From NCBI RefSeq assembly GCF_028463985.1, contig NZ_CP116766.1, positions 992,001-1,056,000 on the forward strand: DNA of 64,000 nt, given 5' to 3'. Positions within the stretch are counted from its first letter, which is position 1. Every line of letters begins with the position of its first letter. Under the pieces are notes generated by a model, which was given only the letters and a program-made list of their open reading frames with translations, did no database searches and had not been told where the DNA came from. Made by a program: the position numbers and the translations under genes. This document shows positions 34,906 through 43,097 of the stretch, one piece after another. The DNA is from Neisseria lisongii. Its GTDB lineage: Bacteria; Pseudomonadota; Gammaproteobacteria; Burkholderiales; Neisseriaceae.

Positions 34906-36002
34906 CAACTGCCTTTCTGTTCCACAATAATCTGCTGCCATTTCTGCTGGCGGCGGGTTTTGTCCTGCACCTGCCCCGCCAGTTGGCCACAGGCGGCATC
35001 AATATCGTCGCCCCGTGTTTTGCGCACCGTAACCACAAACCCTGCCTGTTGCAGAATATCTCTGAATACTCTGATATTTTCGTTGCTGGAACGTTCGTAG
35101 CCCGAATTGGGAAACGGGTTAAACGGAATCAGGTTGAATTTGCACGGCACATCTTTAACCAGTTCAATCAATTCCCGTGCATGTTGGGCTTTGTCGTTGA
35201 TGCCGTCCAGCATCACATATTCAAACGTGATGAAATCTCTCGGCGCTTTCACCAGATAACGCTGACACGCCGCCATCAGTTCTTTCAGCGGATATTTTTT
35301 GTTCAGCGGCACAATTTCATCACGCACTTGGTCGTTAGAAGCATGCAGCGACACTGCCAACGCCACCGGCACGGCATCACGCAGCCTGTCCATCTGTGGC
35401 ACCATGCCCGAAGTGGAAACCGTTACCCGACGGCGGCTCAAGCCGTAGCCGTGGTCGTCAAGCATAATATTAAGCGCCGTTACCACATTGTCAAAGTTCG
35501 CCAGCGGCTCGCCCATGCCCATCATCACCACATTGGAAATCACCCGCTCGTTTTTCGGGGTAACGCCCATGGCCTTATTCGCCCACCACAGTTGGCCGAT
35601 GATTTCAGCTGCCGTCAGATTGCGGTTGAAGCCTTGGCGGCCGGTCGAGCAAAACGTGCATTCCAAAGCACAGCCGACCTGAGAGGAAATACACAGCGTT
35701 CCCCGTTCGGCTTCGGGGATAAAGACCGTTTCCACGCCATTACCCGTTCCGACATCGAGCAGCCATTTGCGTGTACCGTCTGACGACTGCTGCGCCGTCA
35801 TTAATTCCGGCACGCCGACCACTGCCTGTTCGTTGAGTTTTTGGCGCAGCGATTTTGCCAAATCCGTCATCTCATCAAAATCCGCCGCCGCACCTTGGTG
35901 CATCCAACGCATAACCTGTTTGGCACGGAACGGTTTTTCGCCCATTCGGGCAAAATGTTCGGTCAGGCCGTTTAAATCAAAATTCAGTAGATTGGTTTTC
36001 AT
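34905..36002 (-). CDS. rlmN: Dual-specificity 23S rRNA/tRNA methyltransferase RlmN
   Basis: Radical-SAM enzyme that methylates A2503 of 23S rRNA and A37 of some tRNAs at C2. The 365 residues have the C-x3-C-x2-C cluster motif at Cys111, Cys115 and Cys118 (CALECTFCSTG), the MGMGEPL stretch, and a conserved C-terminal Cys in DAACGQLAG that carries the methyl group. First gene of the rlmN-pilW-ispG set. Confidence 0.96.
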   Translation of the reverse strand: MKTNLLNFDLNGLTEHFARMGEKPFRAKQVMRWMHQGAAADFDEMTDLAKSLRQKLNEQAVVGVPELMTAQQSSDGTRKWLLDVGTGNGVETVFIPEAERGTLCISSQVGCALECTFCSTGRQGFNRNLTAAEIIGQLWWANKAMGVTPKNERVISNVVMMGMGEPLANFDNVVTALNIMLDDHGYGLSRRRVTVSTSGMVPQMDRLRDAVPVALAVSLHASNDQVRDEIVPLNKKYPLKELMAACQRYLVKAPRDFITFEYVMLDGINDKAQHARELIELVKDVPCKFNLIPFNPFPNSGYERSSNENIRVFRDILQQAGFVVTVRKTRGDDIDAACGQLAGQVQDKTRRQQKWQQIIVEQKGS

Positions 36003-36107
36003 GTATTCTTAGTAGGTTTAAGCCGGCAATCATCTGCCGTTTATGGTTAATTTTGCCGTTCAATAAAATAAAACCCTGCATATCAATACAAGACCTTATT
36101 TTATTGA

Positions 36108-36132
36108 AGGCCGTCTGAAAATGCCGTCTGAA
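36108..36132 (+). repeat. Two DUS dialects head to tail
   Basis: AGGCCGTCTGAA (36108-36119) and ATGCCGTCTGAA (36121-36132) are 1 bp apart in the same orientation, between ndk and rlmN. Confidence 0.8.
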
Positions 36133-36142
36133 AAGAGAAAAC

Positions 36143-36194
36143 CCGAAAACCTGTATCCGCAAGCCCAAGAGCGGCTGCGGATACAGGTTTTCGG
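36143..36194 (-). terminator. Perfect 19-bp stem-loop downstream of ndk
   Basis: CCGAAAACCTGTATCCGCA and its exact reverse complement enclose a 14-nt loop; on the minus strand a T-rich stretch follows. It lies about 60 bp past the ndk stop. Terminator function is inferred. Confidence 0.65.
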
Positions 36195-36253
36195 CTGCCT
36201 GAGTATCGGCGGAATACGGACTTTCCGCTTTTCAGACGGCCTGTTTGCCGGTT

Positions 36254-36679
36254 TTAGCGGGAACAGATTTCGCTTTGGCTGAAGAAATAAGCGATTTCGA
36301 TGGCTGCGTTTTCCAAGCTGTCCGAACCGTGTACGGCGTTTTCACCCAAAGAGTTGGCAAAGTCGGCACGGATGGTACCGGCTGCCGCTTCAGCCGGATT
36401 GGTTGCACCCATCAATTCACGGTTTTTGGCAACGGCGTTTTCGCCTTCCAACACCTGAATCATCACCGGACCACTGGTCATAAATTCCACCAGTTCGCCG
36501 AAAAACGGACGCTCTTTATGCACGGCGTAAAAATCCTGCGCTTCACGTTTGCTCAGATGTTTCATCTTGGCTGCCACGATGCGCAGACCGTTGTCCTCAA
36601 AACGGCTGTAAATTTTACCAATCACGTTTTTCGCAACCGCATCAGGTTTAACAATAGAAATGGTACGTTCAATAGCCAT
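36254..36679 (-). CDS. ndk: Nucleoside diphosphate kinase
   Basis: Balances NTP and dNTP pools through a phospho-histidine intermediate. The 141 residues are standard length, with the active-site His117 in NAVHGSDS and the conserved IVKPDAV and ANSLGENAVHGSD stretches. The ATG follows AAGGAAAG. Monocistronic, with a strong hairpin downstream. Confidence 0.97.
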   Translation of the reverse strand: MAIERTISIVKPDAVAKNVIGKIYSRFEDNGLRIVAAKMKHLSKREAQDFYAVHKERPFFGELVEFMTSGPVMIQVLEGENAVAKNRELMGATNPAEAAAGTIRADFANSLGENAVHGSDSLENAAIEIAYFFSQSEICSR

Positions 36680-36866
36680 TTTCTTTCCTTTATATTAAGT
36701 GGTTGATTATTATATCTTGTTTTCCAAGACAGTTATTCAAGGCGGAAACCGCCATTTTATAGCGAAACGCATTTGTTTTCCAGATAGGGCAAACTTGTGC
36801 CGCACCGGAAAACAAGGCATTTTCACAATGATTGAAACAGGCAACCGGCGCTGCCGGCCGCACGCT

Positions 36867-38012
36867 TTATGCTTTCGCCTTGCTCAAAGTCAGGTGCGGC
36901 TGCGCCAAATAGGCTTCCGACTGCATTTCGGTCATACGGCTGGCGGTACGGGTAAATTCTTCGGCAAAATCGCCTTCGATATAAATATCGTCCACCGCTA
37001 CCTCGCCCGTTGCACACAATTTCACTCTGAAATCGTATAAAACGTCAATCAGCCAAGTCAAACGGCGGGCTTCTGCTTTTTCCTGCGGCGTTAAGCGTTC
37101 CAAACCCGACACAAACACAATTTCATAATGTTCTGCCAGATACAGATAATCCGCCTGCGATCTCGGGCCGAAACACAAAGCACGGAAATCAAACCATATC
37201 GCATGATCCGCTTTCGCCTTGTGCGGAATATCCCGACCATGAATCACGCTGATGCCCGGATTGAGCTCTGCCAAACCCGACATTTCGCAGAACAGTTCTT
37301 CCAGCTTCTGCTCGTTTTCCTGATTATTCGGCACAAAAAAGATTTCCGCAGGCTTGAGCGTACGCAGGCGGTAATCCTCGCCGCCGTCCACATTCAACAC
37401 CGTCAAACTCGACTCAATCAGCGCAATCGTCGGCAAAAAACTGCTGCGGTTCTGCCCCTGCGGGTAAAGTTCGGACGGTGCATAATTGGAAGTGGCCACC
37501 AATACCAAGCCCTCGCCCAACAGATTTTCCAGCAAACGCCCCAAAATCATCGCATCGGCAATATCGCTGACGTGAAATTCATCGAAACACAAAACCCGTG
37601 TTTCCTTCGCAATTTCCGCCGCCACCGCCTTCAGCGGATTGGCCTCGCTTTTCAAGCCTTTCAGCCGCTCGTGGATTTCCGCCATAAACGCATGAAAATG
37701 CACCCGGCGTTTGCGTTTATACGGCAAACAGCCGAAAAAAGCATCCATCAAAAAACTCTTGCCCCTGCCGACACCGCCGTAAAAATACAGCCCTTTAGGC
37801 ACTTGCGGCGAACGCAGGCTGCGCCCTAAAAAACGGTTGCGCTTGCGTTTAAACATCATCAATTCGGTCCACAACCGATCCAGATATTCAATCGCCATTT
37901 CCTGAGCCTTATCGCTGATAAAGCCCGGCTGCTGCGCCGCCGCCTGATACCAGCTCAAAGGGCTGTGATTGCCGAAAGCCGGCGGCACAAAAAGATTTTC
38001 TCTATCGCTCAT
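36867..38012 (-). CDS. zapE: Cell division ATPase ZapE (AFG1 family)
   Basis: P-loop ATPase associated with the Z ring during constriction in E. coli. The 381 residues have Walker A GGVGRGKS (79-86), Walker B VLCFDEFHVSDIADAM and sensor-like LVATSNYAPSELYP, typical of AFG1/ZapE. The ATG follows AAGG. It is monocistronic, with an 818-bp AT-rich gap upstream. Confidence 0.94.
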   Translation of the reverse strand: MSDRENLFVPPAFGNHSPLSWYQAAAQQPGFISDKAQEMAIEYLDRLWTELMMFKRKRNRFLGRSLRSPQVPKGLYFYGGVGRGKSFLMDAFFGCLPYKRKRRVHFHAFMAEIHERLKGLKSEANPLKAVAAEIAKETRVLCFDEFHVSDIADAMILGRLLENLLGEGLVLVATSNYAPSELYPQGQNRSSFLPTIALIESSLTVLNVDGGEDYRLRTLKPAEIFFVPNNQENEQKLEELFCEMSGLAELNPGISVIHGRDIPHKAKADHAIWFDFRALCFGPRSQADYLYLAEHYEIVFVSGLERLTPQEKAEARRLTWLIDVLYDFRVKLCATGEVAVDDIYIEGDFAEEFTRTASRMTEMQSEAYLAQPHLTLSKAKA

Positions 38013-38665
<653 letters not shown>

Positions 38666-38681
38666 GTAACAAACCGGACTA

Positions 38682-38687
38682 TATAAT
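38682..38687 (+). promoter_or_regulatory. -10 box of the adhesin promoter, adjoining the poly(A) tract
   Basis: A perfect TATAAT with a 17-bp spacer back to the end of the poly(A) tract, so that the -35 position would fall on A residues and the tract itself would occupy the UP-element region. A TTGACA at 38751-38756 has no good -10 partner. Confidence 0.5.
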
Positions 38688-39087
38688 CATTGAAAATTTA
38701 CACTCAAAATCAGTTTTCACACCCAAATCTACATGACTGGTTAACTTGATTTGACACTGTAAATTTTTTTAACAGGCTGACGGGTCAAGTCAGCACTTGA
38801 TAATTAATTTTTTGAAAAGGCCTTTCAACGATGAAAATTACAACTGCTAAAACCACTTTATCCGTTGTTATTGCCGCCTTGTGCGCAAACAACGCTTTTG
38901 CCGAAAATGCTGCTCCTCTTGATGGTACTACCACTTCGGCCCCAAATACCATCGTACTTACCGCTCCACCGGCTGAGACAAAGACAAAAGCAATTATTGG
39001 CTTTGATGTCCCATATGTTAAATTGCCAACAGTGGATACTTCTGCGTTAGACAACGCTACTGCCCTCCCAGGCCTTAAAGTAATTCC

Positions 39088-39093
39088 AAAAAA
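39088..39093 (+). repeat. A6 tract at the adhesin frame junction (slippery A_AAA_AAG)
   Basis: In the initiating frame it reads CCA AAA AAG, forming the heptamer A AAA AAG known from dnaX-type -1 frameshifting. A -1 shift here enters exactly the frame that continues to the membrane anchor. Confidence 0.85.
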
Positions 39094-39501
39094 GTCGTTA
39101 TCGATCCAACTACCCATGCTGCCACTCTGACTGTTGCTGCTGTTCCAAGTGAAGCACCGTCCGTAATAGATAATCCTTTGAATTTGCCTCTTGTGAATGA
39201 AGATAAACCAACTTTGGATGTCGATGCCCTGAAACCGGCAATTGCAGCTGAAAAACCTGTTCTGAGTCTTGATAAACCAACTCTGAATATCGACAACCTG
39301 AAAGCAGAAATCGCAAAAGGCGACACTAAAATTATCGCTAAAAATCCTGTTTTGAATCCAAAAACCAATACTGCTGTTGTCCCTGTTGCAGCTGTTCCTA
39401 ACACGAACAACTTAACTGCTGAAAAACCAACTTTGGATACACTCAACTACCCTGGTTCTATCCATGAGTTAGTTGACCAATTCCACACTGCAGCTATTGA
39501 A

Positions 39502-39711
39502 GCCAATGCAGATAATATCACTGCCAACAAAGCCGCTATTGAAGCTAATACCATTAACATTACTGCTAATGCTATTGCTACCAATAAAAACACTGCCGGT
39601 GTAGCTGCCAATGCAGATAATATCACTGCCAACAAAGCCGCTATTGAAGCTAATGCCATTAACATCAACACTAATGCTATTGCTACCAATAAAAACACCG
39701 CCGGTGTAGCT
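39502..39711 (+). repeat. 105-bp tandem direct repeat in the adhesin stalk
   Basis: Two units, 39502-39606 and 39607-39711, each encode 35 residues beginning ANADNITANKAAIEAN and ending NKNTAGVA, with only a few differences. Further degenerate shorter repeats follow (ANKAAIATN, ENKAAIDAN). Confidence 0.9.
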
Positions 39712-40163
39712 GCTAACAAAGCTGCTATCGCTACTAATGCCGCTGGCGTAGCTGAGAACAAAGCTGCTATCGACGCTAACACTGTTTCTATCACTCGCAA
39801 CACAGCCGGCATCGCTGCTAATACTGCTGGTATCGCTGCCAACAGAGCTGCAATCGATCGCAATACGCAAGACATCAAAAATTTGAACAAAGACATGAAA
39901 CGTGGTTTGGCCAGCACCGCTGCGCTGAACGGTCTGTTCCAACCATACCAAGTTGGCAAAGCTAACCTGACTGCTGCTGTGGGTGGTTTCAAATCTGAAA
40001 CTGCATTGGCCATCGGTAGCGGCTACCGTTTCAATGAAAACCTTGCTGCCAAAGCAGGCGTGGCATTCAGCACCAGCGGTAGCGCTGCTGCTTACAATGT
40101 TGGCGTGAATTTTGAATGGTAATCCTTTGAAAATAGTTGAGTAATCAACATATTTTCAAACAC

Positions 40164-40194
40164 AAAAAGAGCAGCTTTACAGCTGCTCTTTTTC
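40164..40194 (+). terminator. Rho-independent terminator of the adhesin gene
   Basis: AAAAAGAGCAGCT and AGCTGCTCTTTTTC pair around a tiny loop, 42 bp after the adhesin stop. Confidence 0.85.
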
Positions 40195-40233
40195 TATTGG
40201 CATAAAATATCGAGGGAGAATATGACATCACAG

Positions 40234-40322
40234 CCCCCCCCCCTTCCCCTAATCTCTTCTCACCAGCGGGACGGGGAAGCGTGTAGCGTGCTTGCCTAAG
40301 CATGCCCGTGTTCTTTAAATTC
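40234..40322. repeat. GC-rich hairpin repeat (subtype b) beginning with a C10 tract
   Basis: Ten C residues (40234-40243) are followed by CACCAGCGGGACGGGGAAGC, GTGTAGCGTGCTTGCCTAAGC and GTGTTCTTTAAATTC, closely matching 32708-32800. A CREE begins at the next base. Confidence 0.6.
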
Positions 40323-40430
40323 TATCGTGAATTCACTTTAAAAGTATTACAGCGTTAGCTCACCTAGCCGTACTACCTGTACTGTCTGCGGCTCGCCGCC
40401 TTGTACTACTTTTAAAGTGAATCCACTATA
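40323..40430. repeat. Correia-type element (CREE), about 108 bp
   Basis: Almost identical to 1050-1157, with terminus TATCGTGAATTCACTTTAAA, the Correia core on the reverse orientation, and right end CCACTATA. Confidence 0.85.
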
Positions 40431-40435
40431 CATGA

Positions 40436-40500
40436 ATGCCGTTTAAAACGAGGGGAACGAGTTTCTGTGCAGCTAAAACCGTAGGTTTCGCTAAAATCGG
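40436..40500. repeat. GCGAAGCG/TTTCTGCG repeat with a degenerate DUS
   Basis: ATGCCGTTTAAAACGAGGGG is a decayed DUS start, followed by AACGAGTTTCTGTGCAGCTA and AAACCGTAGGTTTCGCTAAA. A lone Correia terminus ends at 40546. Confidence 0.5.
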
Positions 40501-40662
40501 GAAAAGGTGGTTTTCGTTGTGATACTTTTAAAGTGAATTTACTATATGCCTCAACATACACTGAGTTTGTTAATATTACATCTATGCCGTCTGAAAACAA
40601 GCGTAGTGTATCGCTCAACTTGAAAAACTGAATTTATTAACCATTTCTATCGTTATTGTGCC

Positions 40663-40770
40663 TATCGTGAATTCACTTTAAAAGTATTACAGAGTTGGCT
40701 CACCTAGCCGTACTACCTGTACTGTCTTCGGCTCGCCGCCTTGTACTACTTTTAAAGTGAATCCACTATA
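40663..40770. repeat. Correia-type element (CREE), about 108 bp
   Basis: Second near-identical copy in this spacer; ends TATCGTGAATTCACTTTAAA and CCACTATA. It differs from 40323-40430 at only a few positions (for example CAGAGTTGG for CAGCGTTAG). Confidence 0.85.
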
Positions 40771-40857
40771 TTCCCGCTCCCGCTTGAATAGGAATAATGG
40801 GTTGAGCGAATTTAGAATGTGCCGAAAATTCAATTAATTCATCATATCAAGACCAAA

Positions 40858-40913
40858 CAGGCCGTCTGAAAATCAGGTTTCGATACTGCGAAATCCGATT
40901 TTCAGACGGCCTG
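40858..40913 (-). terminator. DUS inverted repeat downstream of the OFA transporter gene
   Basis: CAGGCCGTCTGAAAATC and GATTTTCAGACGGCCTG are separated by about 22 nt, beyond the CREE that follows the transporter stop. Confidence 0.6.
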
Positions 40914-40926
40914 TTGTGATTAATTA

Positions 40927-41034
40927 TATAGCGGATTTAATTAATTTTCGATACAAGGCAGCAAGCCGCAGACAGTACAAGTAGTACGGCAAGGCGCAGC
41001 AACGCAGTAGCGAAAGTTAAGTTAATCCGCTATA
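40927..41034. repeat. Correia element (CREE), about 108 bp, abutting the transporter stop
   Basis: From TATAGCGGATTTAATTAATT to GTTAAGTTAATCCGCTATA with Correia core GCAAGCCGCAGACAGTACAA. It closely resembles 7523-7629. Its end is 3 bp from the stop codon at 41038. Confidence 0.88.
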
Positions 41035-41037
41035 CCG

Positions 41038-42579
41038 TCAGCGGAACAAATCCAACGCCTTAACAAACACCATCACCACGCCGTAAAGCAGCGGAATGCC
41101 GACCAATGCCCAGCGCCACCAGACGGCTGCGCCGCCGTGCGACACGCTTTCGCCGAGCAGGTAGGCATCGGAAATGGCGGTTTCATCGTCGGGGTTGCCG
41201 CTGTGGGCGGCGGTTTTGATGTCCCGTTCATGGTGTTTTTCATGCACGGCACGCACCAGCAGGTTGCACAACAAACCCGCTAGCAGCAGCCCGGCCATAA
41301 TATACATGGTTACGCTGTATGCCTGCGCTGCGGGTACGCCGCTGTCGATTTGGCTTTGGCGGATATAATTGACCAGTACCGGCCCGATAACGGCGGCGGT
41401 TGACCATGCCAGCAGAATGCGGCCGTGAATGGCGCCGACCTGATAAGTGCCGAACAGGTCTTTCAGATAGGCGGGGATTGCTGCAAAACCGCCGCCATAC
41501 ATCGAAATAATCACGCAAAATCCGATGACAAACAGGGTTTTGTTGCCGCCTGCACCAATGCTCGGTACGGCAAAATACAGCAGCGAACCCAATACAAAAA
41601 AGGCGGTGTAGGTATTTTTGCGGCCGATTTTGTCGGACACGCTCGACCACAAAAAGCGTCCGCCCATATTAAACAGACTCAACAGGCTGACAAATCCTGC
41701 CGCCGCACCGGCACTCACCGCCGCCGCTTCACCCACCGAAGCGGAAGAAAACAGTTCCTGAATCATCACCGAAGCCTGCCCCAACACGCCGATACCGGCG
41801 GTAACGTTGAGACACAACACCCAAAACAGCAGCCAAAACTGCGGCGTTTTCATTGCCTGCGACACATTCACATGATTGCTGCTGACCAGCTTGCCCGTCT
41901 GCTTCGGCGCAACATAACCTTCAGGCTTCCACCCTTCGGCCGGTACTCTGATGGTGAATGCGCCAAACATCATCAACACAAAATACAGCACGCCCAACAC
42001 CATAAACGTTTCCGCCACGCCCACCGAAGCAGCGCCGGAAAAAGTGTTCATCAGCATCACCGATAGGGGCGAGGCTAGCATCGCGCCGCCGCCGAATCCC
42101 ATAATCGCCAAGCCGGTGGCCATGCCCGGTTTGTCGGGAAACCATTTCATCAATGTCGATACCGGCCCGATATAGCCCAAGCCCAAACCGATGCCGCCGA
42201 TCACGCCGTTGCCCAAATACAGCAGCGGCAAATTATGCAGGCTGACACCGAGTGCCGACACAAAAAAGCCCAAACTGAAGCAGCAGGCGGCAACAAACAT
42301 CGCCTTGCGCGGGCCGACACGTTCCATCCAAGTGCCGAACAGGGCGGCGGATGCGCCCAATACCGCCAACGCAATGCTGAAAATCCAGCCCACGGTCGCC
42401 AACTGCCAATCATCAGGTGCCGATTCGCTGATGCCGATCACTTTGGTCAAGGGCGCATTGAATACCGAATAAGCATAAATCTGCCCGATAGACAAATGCA
42501 CCGCCAGCGCCGCCGGCGGCACCAGCCAACGGTTGAACCCCGCCGGTGCAACCGTTGCTTCACGATTCAAAAATTTCAT
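41038..42579 (-). CDS. MFS transporter, oxalate/formate antiporter (OFA) family
   Basis: A 513-residue inner-membrane protein with 12 predicted helices and OFA-type sequence: HLSIGQIYAYSVFNAPL in helix 1, RVGPRKAMF in the 2-3 loop, GGIGLGLGYIGPVSTLMKWF and SDKIGRKNTY. The C-terminal region is extended before the last helix, as in the longer OFA members. The substrate is not predictable: the family includes oxalate/formate exchange, but most members are uncharacterised. The ATG follows GAGG. Confidence 0.88.
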   Translation of the reverse strand: MKFLNREATVAPAGFNRWLVPPAALAVHLSIGQIYAYSVFNAPLTKVIGISESAPDDWQLATVGWIFSIALAVLGASAALFGTWMERVGPRKAMFVAACCFSLGFFVSALGVSLHNLPLLYLGNGVIGGIGLGLGYIGPVSTLMKWFPDKPGMATGLAIMGFGGGAMLASPLSVMLMNTFSGAASVGVAETFMVLGVLYFVLMMFGAFTIRVPAEGWKPEGYVAPKQTGKLVSSNHVNVSQAMKTPQFWLLFWVLCLNVTAGIGVLGQASVMIQELFSSASVGEAAAVSAGAAAGFVSLLSLFNMGGRFLWSSVSDKIGRKNTYTAFFVLGSLLYFAVPSIGAGGNKTLFVIGFCVIISMYGGGFAAIPAYLKDLFGTYQVGAIHGRILLAWSTAAVIGPVLVNYIRQSQIDSGVPAAQAYSVTMYIMAGLLLAGLLCNLLVRAVHEKHHERDIKTAAHSGNPDDETAISDAYLLGESVSHGGAAVWWRWALVGIPLLYGVVMVFVKALDLFR

Positions 42580-43033
42580 AAAAACCTCAGTTTAAGTGGA
42601 AAATACAGTGGATTAAATTTAAATCAGAACAAGGAAAAATAATGCTTTACCGGTTTAAATTTGTTATTAGGAAACAGACGATATTTGCACATTTCAGATA
42701 ATAATCAATCTAAATTCAGCCGGTTATTTCTAAAAAACCGGTTCAAGCAGCAGAAAAAACCAAAGTACTACGCTAAAATTGTTGACAATATTGTAACACA
42801 GAGCCACTGCCGCCCGACCTTGAACCTACATGAGATTTTTCGTATCCGAACAGGAAAAACTTTCATCTTGGAGGCAAAGTTTCTTTTCAGACGGCATCAA
42901 ATCGATGATGGCAATATAGCGTAAATTCTCTTTAGCCCTGTTGATAATAAAAGTTTTCACAAACACGCCCAAAAGGTAATAGTGAAATCACTTATCTCAC
43001 CCAACCTTTTTCTTATTTTATTCACATCTACCT
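42580..43033. other. Spacer upstream of the OFA transporter
   Basis: About 450 bp without a convincing gene. A partial Correia-like terminus (ACAGTGGATTAAATTTAAAT) begins near 42605 and a lone DUS lies near 42886. The transporter promoter should be here; no clear boxes were found. Confidence 0.5.
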
Positions 43034-43078
43034 AAAACCATGCCGTCTGAAAACCCGATTTTCAGACGGCATGGTTTT
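43034..43078 (-). terminator. DUS (ATGCCG form) inverted-repeat terminator of the TonB-dependent receptor
   Basis: AAAACCATGCCGTCTGAAAA and its reverse complement form a long perfect stem, 20 bp past the receptor stop on the minus strand. Confidence 0.85.
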
Positions 43079-43097
43079 AAATCAACTACTCAAAACA

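Larger units (their letters stand above)
38831..40122 (+). pseudogene. Trimeric autotransporter adhesin (YadA/NadA-type), frame interrupted at an A6 tract
   Basis: The first frame encodes a signal peptide (MKITTAKTTLSVVIAALC..., cleavage near AFA-EN) and stops at 39130 after 99 residues. The other frame continues from about 39079 to 40122: a Pro/Lys-rich head or neck region with repeated EKPTLD-type motifs, a coiled-coil stalk of Asn/Ala-rich repeats, and a C-terminal YadA-like anchor (KRGLASTAALNGLFQPY to YNVGVNFEW) ending in an aromatic residue. The frames join at CCA AAA AAG (A6 at 39088-39093): one extra A, or a -1 slip, restores a protein of about 430 residues. It may thus be phase-OFF, recoded, or a sequencing error rather than dead. 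The anchor would form a trimeric 12-strand barrel; ligand unknown. Confidence 0.85.
40123..41037. other. Repeat-stacked spacer between adhesin and OFA transporter
   Basis: 915 bp without a gene. In order: adhesin terminator, C10 tract with a GC-rich repeat, full CREE, degenerate DUS with GCGAAGCG cluster, Correia half-end (to 40546), a DUS, second full CREE, DUS hairpin, third full CREE. Short reading frames here are all within repeats. Confidence 0.7.

Noticed and set aside
39502..39711. Direct repeats considered as a CRISPR-like array
   Set aside because: The units are contiguous, 105 bp, in frame and without spacers, and encode protein.
39447..40013. Long minus-strand frames opposite the adhesin stalk
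   Set aside because: They arise from the repetitive Asn/Ala codons; their low-complexity Ala/Val/Ser composition is the complement of the stalk repeats.
40323..41034. Possible insertion sequence or transposon
   Set aside because: The inverted ends belong to non-coding Correia elements; no transposase frame exists in the region.
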